A DNA stretch of 64,000 nucleotides, from assembly GCA_017480245.1 (NCBI GenBank), contig JAFVBA010000012.1, forward strand, positions 1 through 64,000, written 5' to 3'. Positions 52,812-61,449 of this stretch are shown here, one piece after another; the stretch's first letter is position 1; every line of letters begins with the position of its first letter. Source of the DNA: Bacteroidales bacterium. Its GTDB lineage: Bacteria; Bacteroidota; Bacteroidia; Bacteroidales; P3. The notes under the pieces were generated by a model that was not told where the DNA came from, did no database searches, and was given only the letters and a program-made list of their open reading frames with translations. Both the position numbers and the translations under genes were made by a program.

Positions 52812-53681
52812 TTACAATTGATTGTCAGGTAAGGAAAACGTATTGCCTTTTGACATATCTCCAGTGGTAAGTCCCAATTTCAACCACTTCATTCTCTGCG
52901 CCGAAGTGCCGTGAGTGAATGATTCGGGTTGGGAATATCCGCGCGCTTTCTCTTGTAAATAATTGTCGCCTATGACTTGTGCGCAGTTTATGGCTTCTTC
53001 TATATCGCCGTCCTCAAGAGAAGAGAACATCTTGTTTTCATAATGTCCCCAAATGCCTGCATAGAAATCCGCCAACAGTTCCAAACGTACGCTTATCTTA
53101 TTTGCCTGAGTTTGATTGACTCTTTGCATTTGCGAATGGGCTTGTTCAAGAGTTCCAAGTAAGTATTCAACATGATGACCTACCTCATGGGCAATCACGT
53201 AGGCGTATGCAAAATCACCATCCGCCCCAAGTTGCTGTTTCATACTCATAAAGAAAGACAAATCTATGTAAAGACTTTGGTCTGCAGAGCAATAAAAAGG
53301 ACCGACTGAGGCATTGCCTTCACCGCATGAAGTTTGCACGCTGTTAGTATATAAAACCATCTTAGGAGGTTTATAAGTCTTTCCCATCTGTTTGAATACC
53401 GCAGTCCAAACATCCTCAGTTGAGGCAAGGATTTGCTTTGAAAATTTTGCTAATTCCTGTTCCTGCTCAGTAAATTCATGAGTGGAGGCAGTCTGTTCTG
53501 TTTGCAATGAACTCAAACCGCCGCTCTGTTGAATAACACTCAACGGATTGCCGCCCATCAGCCAAGTCAATAAAGCGATAACTATAACGCTTAATCCACC
53601 GCCTATTCCCGCTTTTGCACCACCCGATAACCCTCTGCGGTCATCAACATTGCTGCTTTCTCTTCTTCCGTCTAATTTCAT
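52812..53681 (-). CDS. YpfJ-type neutral zinc metallopeptidase
   Basis: 289 residues. An N-terminal Gly-rich segment and one membrane helix (about residues 25-43) precede a periplasmic domain with the zinc motif HEVGHHVEYLLG and downstream ELLADFYAGIWGH, where the Glu/Asp are expected to complete the site. This is the YpfJ/KPN_02809 family of putative neutral zinc metallopeptidases. Substrates are unknown. It ends 44 bases upstream of TM2 copy A, so it may be the first gene of that operon. Confidence 0.88.
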   Translation of the reverse strand: MKLDGRRESSNVDDRRGLSGGAKAGIGGGLSVIVIALLTWLMGGNPLSVIQQSGGLSSLQTEQTASTHEFTEQEQELAKFSKQILASTEDVWTAVFKQMGKTYKPPKMVLYTNSVQTSCGEGNASVGPFYCSADQSLYIDLSFFMSMKQQLGADGDFAYAYVIAHEVGHHVEYLLGTLEQAHSQMQRVNQTQANKISVRLELLADFYAGIWGHYENKMFSSLEDGDIEEAINCAQVIGDNYLQEKARGYSQPESFTHGTSAQRMKWLKLGLTTGDMSKGNTFSLPDNQL

Positions 53682-53691
53682 AAGTTCTCTT

Positions 53692-54435
53692 TTATCTTCT
53701 GCGTTTCTTATTCTTTGTATTTACTTGTGAAGCATCTTTTTTGTTAAGATAGAATTTAAATCCTACTTGCCCGTAAAGAAAAACAATATCTTTCGTCGTT
53801 TGATTATAATCTTCGTTATCGTAAGTATATTGCATAACATTAAGCATAGGAGTAAGCAAAGTAAGATTGAAACTTGCCACTGCGGATAGTTTATAATCAA
53901 AAGAAAAAGGATTGATTGCAAATTTGAAGTTATACTTAGCAGGTTGGTCGCCCGTAGCCTCCAAAGAAATAGGTCCGATAGACAAAGAAACATTATCTGC
54001 AACAGAAGTAATGCAATAACCTGCCGATATAAAACAATTAGGCGTGTAAGTAATCTTCTTTGTCAGCGGAATAAGATAGGTAAGATGCGGAGCAAAAGAT
54101 ACATAATTGACTTTGACGGTCTGGTCTGCCCCAAACTGCGAATAACCTAAATAAAAACCTAAATAACATCCGTTCTCCAAATGGAAATTATACCCCAAAG
54201 AGATATTAAGCATAGTAACATCTAAATCACTTACGGCAAAATCATCGGGACTAATGGAAATCATCGGGTTACCATCAAGATTCAAATCGGCACCGAACAT
54301 AATCGGCTTAGAGAAATGCGTAGTAAATTTATTGTAACTTGCATTCAAATCAAAGAATCCTTTTTGCGCCGTAGCAGATACCGAACACAATACCATAAAT
54401 ATTCCTAAACAGAAACTTAATAATCGTTTTTTCAT
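53692..54435 (-). CDS. Outer-membrane beta-barrel protein (paralogue of the one at 25684)
   Basis: About 247 residues from the ATG at 54435, chosen because it begins the signal peptide (MKKRLLSFCLGIFMVLCSVS, then ATAQ). The in-frame ORF to 54477 adds 14 residues without signal character. Strands such as MLNISLGYNFHLENGCYLGFYLGYS, TYTPNCFISAGYC and IVFLYGQVGFKFYL match the protein at 25684-26292, so these are paralogues. A Lys/Arg-rich tail follows the last strand, which is unusual for a barrel. Ligand unknown. It starts 11 bases before the metallopeptidase gene. Confidence 0.78.
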   Translation of the reverse strand: MKKRLLSFCLGIFMVLCSVSATAQKGFFDLNASYNKFTTHFSKPIMFGADLNLDGNPMISISPDDFAVSDLDVTMLNISLGYNFHLENGCYLGFYLGYSQFGADQTVKVNYVSFAPHLTYLIPLTKKITYTPNCFISAGYCITSVADNVSLSIGPISLEATGDQPAKYNFKFAINPFSFDYKLSAVASFNLTLLTPMLNVMQYTYDNEDYNQTTKDIVFLYGQVGFKFYLNKKDASQVNTKNKKRRR

Positions 54436-54560
54436 ATTGTAATTACATTTTATTACTGCATTTTTATAAAAAAACACATCTATTTGCTAATTATTTTTTG
54501 CAAAGTTATAAATATTTTTTGTAATATCGGTAAATATTCAAGTTTTTTTGAAATATACAA

Positions 54561-54677
54561 AATTCTTTCTTGAAATCAATTTAAAAAAACCTATGTTTTT
54601 GAATTAAAAAACCAGGGTTTTTCGTAAAAAAAACATAGGTTTTTTGAATGAAATACATAGGTTTTTCAGAATCATTT
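54561..54677. repeat. CCTATG-type poly(A/T) palindromic repeat, copy 2
   Basis: It repeats the layout of 40502-40611, including AAACCTATGTTTTTGAATTA and AAACATAGGTTTTTTGAAT around AAACCAGGGTTT. It lies between the barrel gene and namZ. The rest of the gap holds nothing recognised. Confidence 0.75.
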
Positions 54678-54769
54678 TAAGAAAACAATCCGTAATTACT
54701 TGATTTTAACTTAATACCAAGTCATATCAATTTGAATAAAACTAATAAACTTAAAGCAATTGCGCAATT

Positions 54770-55942
54770 CTAATAAATTAGATAACGGTTGCGTACTTCT
54801 TTATAGGCATTCAAATCATTTTCCCACGATTTTTTGATTTCCTCTGCACTCTTGCCTGCGATAATTTGTTCTTTTATCATCTTATCACCCGTAAGCAAAT
54901 CAAACATACGCGTAAAAAATCCTTCTTTTTTCGGATATGCCTTATACATTTTTATGATATACTCCAATTCTATCTCATCGGAGCGAATCGTTATCACCTC
55001 TCCCCTACATTTTTTGTCTTTAAACGGCGGATTTTCCGCAACTCCTTTTATTGATTTCGGAATAAAAGAGATTGTTTTTATTTTTTGATTTGAGGTTTTG
55101 AGATTATAATTCGGAAACCCCACTATTTCAAACGGTGAATCGGTGCCTCTGCCTATTGAAATCGGCGTTCCTTCAAATAAACACAGGGTCGGGTAGTTTT
55201 TTATTGCCTGCATACTTTGCAAATTGGGCGAAGGAAATACGTCAAGGGCGTAGATACTGTCACGTTTGTAGTTTTGCATCTCAATAACGGTGAGTATATT
55301 TTTTTTATTTAAGGTATCAATTCCTTTATCCGATGCCTCAAGTCCGACATCCAATAACATAAGAGCGTATTCTCCGATAGTAAGACCGTAACATATAGGA
55401 ATATTCTGCATTCCTACGAAACTTTTGCAATCATTTTGCAAAACAGGCCCTGCAACGAAGTTATTAGGGTTCGGTCTGTCCAATACGATAAGTTTTTTAC
55501 CCGTTTCAATGCACGCTTCCATCACATACTCCAACGTAGAAATGTAGGTATAGAACCGACATCCCACATCCTGCAAATCAAACAAGACAATATCAAGTTC
55601 ATTCATCTGCTCCTCTGTCGGTTTTTTGTTTTTACCGTATAGGGAAATGATTTTAATACTGTCTTTGTAGTAACTGATTCCGTTAATTAACTTTCCTGCT
55701 TCCTGAGTTCCCTTCAGACCATGCTCGGGAGTGAAAAGAACGGTAATATTTACGCCATTTGACAAAAGAGTATCCGCCAAATGTACGCTGTTTATTAAAC
55801 TTGTGTGATTGCAAACTACACCCACGCTCTTATTTTCCAACATCGGCAAATATTCTTCCAATCTTTCATCACCTTTAACTAATTGCGCCGAAACAAACTG
55901 CCAAACCAGCATCGCAACTAATAACAAAAATATTTTTTTCAT
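54770..55942 (-). CDS. namZ: Exo-beta-N-acetylmuramidase NamZ (DUF1343)
   Basis: About 390 residues from ATG 55942, where a signal peptide starts (MKKIFLLLVAMLVWQFVSAQ). The ORF to 56002 adds a non-signal stretch. DUF1343 landmarks are present: VGVVCNHTSL, FTPEHGLKGTQEAG, VLFDLQDVGCRFYTYISTL, VLDRPNPN and CLFEGTPISIGRGTDSPFEIVG. The characterised member NamZ of Tannerella and Bacillus removes terminal N-acetylmuramic acid from peptidoglycan fragments, so this is probably a periplasmic wall-recycling enzyme. It is transcribed alone. Confidence 0.88.
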   Translation of the reverse strand: MKKIFLLLVAMLVWQFVSAQLVKGDERLEEYLPMLENKSVGVVCNHTSLINSVHLADTLLSNGVNITVLFTPEHGLKGTQEAGKLINGISYYKDSIKIISLYGKNKKPTEEQMNELDIVLFDLQDVGCRFYTYISTLEYVMEACIETGKKLIVLDRPNPNNFVAGPVLQNDCKSFVGMQNIPICYGLTIGEYALMLLDVGLEASDKGIDTLNKKNILTVIEMQNYKRDSIYALDVFPSPNLQSMQAIKNYPTLCLFEGTPISIGRGTDSPFEIVGFPNYNLKTSNQKIKTISFIPKSIKGVAENPPFKDKKCRGEVITIRSDEIELEYIIKMYKAYPKKEGFFTRMFDLLTGDKMIKEQIIAGKSAEEIKKSWENDLNAYKEVRNRYLIY

Positions 55943-56081
55943 AGTATTTCTTTCATTTGCATCAAATTGCAAATTTATAATGTTTTTAGAAAAATTTTGC
56001 AATACACTGCAAATTTTTTCTAAATAAGCTAATAAAACCTTTTTTTTAGTTTTTAAGTTATTTATTTTTATTCAACATTTC

Positions 56082-56399
56082 TTATTTTGAAGGTTCCCAT
56101 TGTTTTGTTAAGGAATTATACTCGGCATCAGTCTCCCAATAAAAACGAATTATCACACCGTAATTTGAAGAATCCCTCTTACTTTGTTTATTTCCGTTTT
56201 CATCAATATAATCCTCAAATACAAAAGGGAAATAAAAGCAAGGACTATCTTCTTTTATGCCTATATCCAAATAAGTCTGCGTTAACTTTCCGTGTTTTGC
56301 CTTATAGTCTTCTATTAACCCGACAACACGCTCGACTTCTTTATATATTCTCTCAACATTAGGCTTATAGGCAAAATCAGACCACACTAAAATACTCAT
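56082..56399 (-). CDS. Small membrane-anchored protein, probably frameshifted at its 5' end
   Basis: The intact frame encodes 105 residues (FAYKPNVERIYKEVERVVGLIEDYKAKHG, then TQTYLDIGIKEDSPCFYFPF, then YGVIIRFYWET). The open frame continues upstream of the ATG as LRVSLWHNAFVLMSILVWSDFAY, forming a membrane helix. An ATG at 56464 in the neighbouring frame encodes MNVKKIVLNN, exactly the basic start that is missing. One inserted base near 56438-56440 would join them into about 127 residues. Family unknown. It may be a real lesion or an assembly error. Confidence 0.65.
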   Translation of the reverse strand: MSILVWSDFAYKPNVERIYKEVERVVGLIEDYKAKHGKLTQTYLDIGIKEDSPCFYFPFVFEDYIDENGNKQSKRDSSNYGVIIRFYWETDAEYNSLTKQWEPSK

Positions 56400-56667
56400 T
56401 AATACGAAAGCGTTATGCCAAAGACTAACTCTAAGTTATTTAAAACTATTTTCTTTACATTCATGTTTGATAACCTGTTTTTATATTTTGCATTTATCCG
56501 CTAATTTTCGGATAAATTGGAGACAAATTTACAGAAAAATATCGTTTTTCGTCTGTTTATCGCCGCTTTTTGTAGAAAATAATAACCCAAAAGACTTTAT
56601 GCTATGAAAAATTCCATACCAATTTTTTTTAATTTTCAAAAAGAAGTCGTTTTTTCATTTATTATTG

Positions 56668-56675
56668 TAATTTTG
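56668..56675 (+). promoter_or_regulatory. -7 element of topA
   Basis: TAATTTTG matches the -7 consensus 26 bases upstream of topA; the -33 region is T-rich without a clear TTTG. Confidence 0.5.
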
Positions 56676-56701
56676 CAAATTCTTAATGAAATAATATAAC
56701 A

Positions 56702-59161
56702 ATGGCAGATAATTTAGTGATAGTTGAGTCGCCTGCAAAGGCCAAAACAATTGAAAAATACTTAGGAGATAACTATAAAGTAATGTCTTCTTTCGGTCAT
56801 ATCAGAGATTTGGAAAAGAAGGAGTTAGGAATTGACGTCAATAATGGATTTGAACCCGATTATATTGTACCTGAAGACAAAAAAAAGGTCGTTAAAGAAC
56901 TTAAAGACGCTGTTAAAAAAGTCAAGACCGTATGGTTGGCAAGTGATGAGGACCGTGAGGGAGAAGCAATCGCATGGCACTTAAATGAAGAGTTGAATCT
57001 GAAAAAGAAAGACACTAAACGTATTGTTTTTAACGAAATTACCAAAAGCGCAATCTTGAATGCCGTTGCCAATCCGAGAGAAATAGACATCAATTTGGTC
57101 AATGCTCAACAGGCAAGGAGAGTTTTAGACCGTATTGTCGGATATGAAATGTCTCCTGTGCTATGGAAAAAAGTTAAACCTGGGCTTTCTGCCGGCAGAG
57201 TGCAGAGTGTTGCCGTCCGTTTGATAGTTGAAAGAGAAGAAGAGATAAGAAATTTTGAAAATACCTACAATTACCGTGTCAATGCGGTATTTTACACCTC
57301 GGATAATAAATCTATGTTAAAGGCTACGTTGAATAATAAGTTTGAAACGGAACAAGAGGCTTATGAATTCCTAAACAGATGCAAAGATGCTACATTTAAA
57401 GTCAGTGCCGTGGAGAAAAAACCTGAAAAACGCACTCCTGCACCACCTTTTACCACATCTACACTTCAGCAAGAGGCATCTCGGAAACTTGGATTCTCAG
57501 TTTCGCAGACTATGATGGTGGCTCAACAACTTTATGAGGCGGGATTGATTACTTATATGAGAACGGACTCTGTCAATTTGAGTGATTATGCTATCAATAT
57601 GGCAAAAGAAGTTATTCCTGCTATGTTCGGGGCAAAATATTTAAAGACCCGTAGATTTGCAACGAAGAGTAAAGGCGCACAAGAGGCACACGAGGCAATC
57701 CGTCCTACATCTTTGGAACGTCAAACCATAACAGGCGACAGTTATCAGACACGTTTGTATTCTCTTATCTGGAAACGTATGATTGCCTCGCAAATGGCGG
57801 ACGCTAAATTGGAGAAAACAGTTATAACAATAGAGATTAGCAATGATGAAAATCAATTTACATCGCAGGCGGAAGTGATTTTGTTTGACGGATTTTTGAA
57901 ATTATATCAAGTAAGTGTGGATGAAGATGACAATAACGAAGAAGAATTGTCTTTAATTCCGAATATATCCGTCGGAGAAAGCCTTTCAATGAAAGAATGT
58001 AAGGCAAAACAAACATTTGCTGCGCAACCGCCGCGCTATAATGAGGCAACGCTTGTCAAAAGACTTGAAGACCTCGGCATAGGACGCCCATCTACTTACG
58101 CACCTACTATTACTACGATACAAAAACGAGATTATGTTGATAAACGTTCCCTTCCTGCCCAAGTAAGAGAGGTTATCGTTATGACATTATCTGAAAACGA
58201 AATAATAAAAAAGGTAGAAAGCGAAAATTATGGCAAAGAAACCAACAAACTTGCGCCGACGGATATCGGCATTGTAGTAAATAGTTTTCTGGTAAGTAAT
58301 TTTAGCGACATTCTTTCTTATAATTTTACGGCAGATGCGGAAAGTCAATTTGACAAAATCGCACAAGGAAAGAAAGATTGGCACAAAATGATGGCGGATT
58401 TCTATACTCCGTTTATGCAAGAGGTGCAAAATGCCAAGGATAACTCCGAAAAACAAAAAGGAGAGCGGTTGTTGGGCGTTGATCCAAAGAGTGGCTACAA
58501 TGTTTATGCAAGAATCGGTCGTTTTGGGGCAATGGTACAAATCGGAGTGGCGGAAGGCGACAAAAAACCGCAATTTGCATCTTTGAAACCTACACAAAGT
58601 ATTTCTACTATCACATTGGAAGAAGCTCTTGCCTTATTCGGATTACCACGAACCTTAGGTCAATACAAGAATGAGGACGTTGTGGCAAATACGGGGCGAT
58701 TCGGTTCTTATGTTAAATGGAAAGACAAAAATGCTTCCTTACCTAAAACTTTAGACCCTTACACTGTAACATTGGAAGAGGCTGTTAAAGAGATTGAGAA
58801 GAAGATTGCAAAGGACGAAATCGTAAAAGACCTTCCTAAAACTATAACAAATTTGGAGGGACAGCCTATTGAGATGAAATACGGTAAATTCGGAATTTAT
58901 CTTTCCTATAAAGACAAAAATTTCCGCATACCTAAAACTTGCAACACTGCAAATTTGCAACCTCAGGAGGCAATTGACATTGTTTTGGGCAACAAAAAAT
59001 CCATCGATAACAAACCTTTGAGAGTTTTTTCTTCAGGTGCGCAAATTCTTGAGGGAAGATACGGCGAATATATCAAATTTAACGGCAAGAACTACCGACT
59101 TCCAAAAGGTAAGACCTCAAGTAACATCACCGAAGAAGAAGTTAATAAAATTATCATCTGA
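56702..59161 (+). CDS. topA: DNA topoisomerase I
   Basis: TopA relaxes negative supercoils through a covalent tyrosine link. The 819 residues contain a Toprim domain (VIVESPAKAKTIEKYLG, then WLASDEDREGEAIAWHL) and the type IA core with the active-site segment YMRTDSVNLS. The C-terminal half carries repeats of the GRFGxxVxxG/KYGKFGIYLSY type rather than zinc fingers, as in several Bacteroidota. It is transcribed alone from its own promoter. Confidence 0.95.
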   Translation: MADNLVIVESPAKAKTIEKYLGDNYKVMSSFGHIRDLEKKELGIDVNNGFEPDYIVPEDKKKVVKELKDAVKKVKTVWLASDEDREGEAIAWHLNEELNLKKKDTKRIVFNEITKSAILNAVANPREIDINLVNAQQARRVLDRIVGYEMSPVLWKKVKPGLSAGRVQSVAVRLIVEREEEIRNFENTYNYRVNAVFYTSDNKSMLKATLNNKFETEQEAYEFLNRCKDATFKVSAVEKKPEKRTPAPPFTTSTLQQEASRKLGFSVSQTMMVAQQLYEAGLITYMRTDSVNLSDYAINMAKEVIPAMFGAKYLKTRRFATKSKGAQEAHEAIRPTSLERQTITGDSYQTRLYSLIWKRMIASQMADAKLEKTVITIEISNDENQFTSQAEVILFDGFLKLYQVSVDEDDNNEEELSLIPNISVGESLSMKECKAKQTFAAQPPRYNEATLVKRLEDLGIGRPSTYAPTITTIQKRDYVDKRSLPAQVREVIVMTLSENEIIKKVESENYGKETNKLAPTDIGIVVNSFLVSNFSDILSYNFTADAESQFDKIAQGKKDWHKMMADFYTPFMQEVQNAKDNSEKQKGERLLGVDPKSGYNVYARIGRFGAMVQIGVAEGDKKPQFASLKPTQSISTITLEEALALFGLPRTLGQYKNEDVVANTGRFGSYVKWKDKNASLPKTLDPYTVTLEEAVKEIEKKIAKDEIVKDLPKTITNLEGQPIEMKYGKFGIYLSYKDKNFRIPKTCNTANLQPQEAIDIVLGNKKSIDNKPLRVFSSGAQILEGRYGEYIKFNGKNYRLPKGKTSSNITEEEVNKIII

Positions 59162-59207
59162 TAAATGAATTCGTTATTCACTAAAGACGAAGAAGTTATT
59201 TGATATT

Positions 59208-59507
59208 ATGTTCGGGTTGGAGGAAAAAGAAATAGCGGCGATTAATTCCGTATTTGCGAAATATCCTAATGTGGAAAAAGTTATGCTTTTCGGCTCACGG
59301 GCAAAGGGCACTAACCAACCGTTTTCTGATATTGACATAACAATGTTGGGAGACAAACTCACACACTCTGATTTAATTAATATAATGAGTGATTTGGACG
59401 ATTTGTTTCTGCCATACGAAATAGACTTATCTATTTTCAACAAAATAAATAACGAAGCCCTGAAAGAACATATTCTAAGAATGAACGTAGTTTTCTATTC
59501 TAAATAA
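59208..59507 (+). CDS. MNT-type nucleotidyltransferase (antitoxin-like)
   Basis: 99 residues with the minimal nucleotidyltransferase motif GSRAKGTNQPFSDIDITM and a third Asp later (EIDLSIF). Proteins of this size pair with a HEPN-domain toxin (MNT-HEPN systems, in which the MNT enzyme AMPylates the toxin). No HEPN gene is adjacent; topA is upstream and a terminator-like hairpin is downstream. It may be an orphan, or have a distant partner. It starts 46 bases after topA. Confidence 0.82.
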   Translation: MFGLEEKEIAAINSVFAKYPNVEKVMLFGSRAKGTNQPFSDIDITMLGDKLTHSDLINIMSDLDDLFLPYEIDLSIFNKINNEALKEHILRMNVVFYSK

Positions 59508-59545
59508 CGGAATTGTCTATTAAAAACAACTCTTTTTTATATTAC

Positions 59546-59589
59546 AAAAATAAAGTGCTAAAACTATTTACAGTTTCAGCACTTTATAT
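59546..59589. terminator. Bidirectional terminator, short AATAAAGTG palindrome
   Basis: AAATAAAGTGCTAAAAC and GTTTCAGCACTTTATATT form a hairpin between the converging MNT and S41 peptidase genes. Confidence 0.65.
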
Positions 59590-59639
59590 TAATGTATTTT
59601 CTTCTGCTTGTTCTCTTTCTTATTTTTCCAAATCCTTTA

Positions 59640-60709
59640 TTACAAATATATTTCTGAGTCCATATCTCTTTCTTTAATTTCCTTATCCGAAGGCGGTATA
59701 TACTTATCATAAGGCAATCCCTTTTCGTCATATTGAATTGGCGCTACTTTTCTGGACATAGGAACCGAAAGACAATAATTACTAAACGGAAGATAAACTA
59801 TTTTCAAGTTAGAATAATCTATACACCCCTTACTTCCCTGCCGTCCATAGACAACTGTTTTATCCGAACAAGCCTTTACCGTCAATATAAACTGCTCTGC
59901 CGAACTTGCGGTTTCATTATCTATTACCAATGCTGCACGCAATGGCAACGTCTGGTGATTTTCAAAACCGACTTTTTCAATACTGTCCTTTGTTATCAAA
60001 ACATATTCATCTTTTGTGGCATTCATTTTCCGTAAAGTCTCATCTGCCCACAGTGAATCATATTTTCGGTATGCCGTATCTATATAAAGACGGTTTTCTT
60101 TTGAGTTCTTCCATTCCAAAGCCCACACCTGCCCGACTTTATCTGCCAACAAATCTATATAAGGCAGCCACGCCTTATCGCCGCCTCCGATATTACCGCG
60201 TATATCTATGATAAGATTCTCACATATTGAGTTTTTGTAAGCCTCAACAGACTGTTTGACAAAATCAAATGTCTCTTGACTGTACTCACATGAAGGAAAA
60301 TTTATAAGAAAAGTCTTTTCGGTAACTTGGGAATAAGAAAACTTTGTATTATTGTGCAAAGAAACTGCCGTTTTTCCTTGATTTCTTTTCATATAACGGA
60401 AAAATCGGAAAAATATCCAGAACAATGTAGATGAAAATCTTCAAAGAAGCCTACAAGTTCGCAAGCCGCATCATAGCCGGTACGTCTGCCTGAATGGATT
60501 TGCTTATATAATGTATCTTTCAGAGAATTATATTCATTAAACTTCTCTCCTACCGTTTTGCGTTCAAATCCTGCATAACTGTTTTCTATTTCATTAACAA
60601 CGAAATCAAAATCCCGTCTGTCGTTTGCAGTATCTTGTAACCATTGTTGCGAAAACAGATTAACAGAATAAACTAACGCCAAAACAAATAAGCAAAACAG
60701 TTTTTTCAT
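59640..60709 (-). pseudogene. S41-family peptidase, frameshifted
   Basis: The 5' part (start at ATG 60709, signal peptide ending VNLFSQ) runs to a stop near 60389 (FHLHCSGYFSDFSVI). The 3' part continues in the next frame (MKRNQGKTAVSLHNNTKFSYSQV) to 59640. One inserted base near 60395-60405 joins them into about 355 residues. The 3' part has the S41 (C-terminal processing/tricorn) peptidase core: ENLIIDIRGNIGGGD and VIDNETASSAEQFIL, where the second Ser of TASSAE is the nucleophile. Secreted S41 peptidases degrade peptides in the periplasm. The longer upstream ORF to 60847 is only read-through of repeat copy 4. Confidence 0.7.
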
Positions 60710-60746
60710 AAACAATTTTGAATAATTTTTATCTGTACTTAGTTTG

Positions 60747-60754
60747 CAAAGATA
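60747..60754 (-). promoter_or_regulatory. -7 element of the S41 peptidase gene
   Basis: On the minus strand TATCTTTG matches the -7 consensus 38 bases before ATG 60709. It shows that ORF codons upstream of 60709 are not part of the gene. Confidence 0.45.
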
Positions 60755-60785
60755 TAAAAATAAATTCATCCAATAAAATTCCATC

Positions 60786-60871
60786 AAAATAAAGTGCCGA
60801 ATCAGTAAATTCTTTTCTGAAAAGAGTAAAATGTTTTCAGAAAACAATTTCGTGATTCGGCACTTTATTTT
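60786..60871. repeat. AATAAAGTG-ended palindromic repeat, copy 4
   Basis: This is the most complete copy: AAAATAAAGTGCCGAATCAG at the left faces GATTCGGCACTTTATTTTT at the right, with TTTTCTGAAAAGAGTAAAAT in the core. It lies upstream of the S41 gene. Confidence 0.85.
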
Positions 60872-60977
60872 TACAGTCTTTACAAAAATACTAATTTATG
60901 CGGATATAACCAGCAAAAAATTATAATTTTTTGTATAATTAACCCGCAAAAATTAGTGTTTTTGTCATTTTTATCAA

Positions 60978-61112
60978 CTTAAAAGCAATCTTACAATATT
61001 CTTTTCTACATAAATTTTCTTCAATTCTGTACGGGAATTAATATCTGAAGATAATGATTGAAGTTTATCCAATTCTAATATATCAAAAGCATAATTTTCC
61101 ACACTAAAAAGA
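60978..61112 (-). other. Possible gene remnant
   Basis: On the minus strand an open frame encodes about 43 residues (SVENYAFDILELDKLQSLSS, DINSRTELKKIYVEKNIVRL) with protein-like composition but no ATG. It could be the remains of a degraded gene or chance. Support is weak. Confidence 0.2.
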
Positions 61113-61129
61113 TATTTTTATAATCTTTT

Positions 61130-61160
61130 ATTGCCGTTTAAGAATTTATTTGTACTTTTG
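61130..61160 (+). promoter_or_regulatory. Promoter upstream of the structured leader
   Basis: ATTG (61130-61133, one mismatch), 19 bases and TACTTTTG (61153-61160) are present. Transcription from here would include the 162-base inverted-repeat element before the SGNH gene. Confidence 0.55.
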
Positions 61161-61204
61161 CAAACAAGACAATAGTGTCATATAACACGCATCAACTATT
61201 ATTT

Positions 61205-61366
61205 CACGTTCAAATAAAGTCCCGCAAACTGATTTTGAATCCTTGAAATAATAAGTTCAGTAAAAGTCAGTGTTTTTTTTACATACCCATGACTTAATTT
61301 ACCACCTCTTGGTGTTCTCTTGTCTATGGTATGTAGGTGTTCAATGCGGGACTTTACCTGAACGTG
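61205..61366. repeat. 162-base element with 22-base terminal inverted repeats
   Basis: The left end (starting CACGTTCAAATAAAGTCCCG) and the right end (finishing GGACTTTACCTGAACGTG) are inverted repeats matching at 20 of 22 positions. Inside are further pairs: ACATACC with GGTATGT, and CCACC with GGTG around TCTT. It resembles a small mobile (MITE-like) element or a structured RNA leader. It shares the AATAAAGT end with the palindrome family but has a different interior. Confidence 0.7.
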
Positions 61367-61449
61367 AATAGATTAAGTTTACACCTTATTTATTTGCATT
61401 TATTTCAAAAGTGATTGATAGTTTTTGCATTAAAATTAACGTAAAAACT

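Noticed and set aside
52977..53162. Small plus-strand ORF over the metallopeptidase gene
   Set aside because: It lies opposite the zinc-binding region and has no supporting start or homologous feature.
60710..60847. N-terminal extension of the S41 peptidase ORF
   Set aside because: The first codons come from repeat copy 4, and a -7 promoter element lies inside at 60747-60754. The signal peptide starts at 60709.
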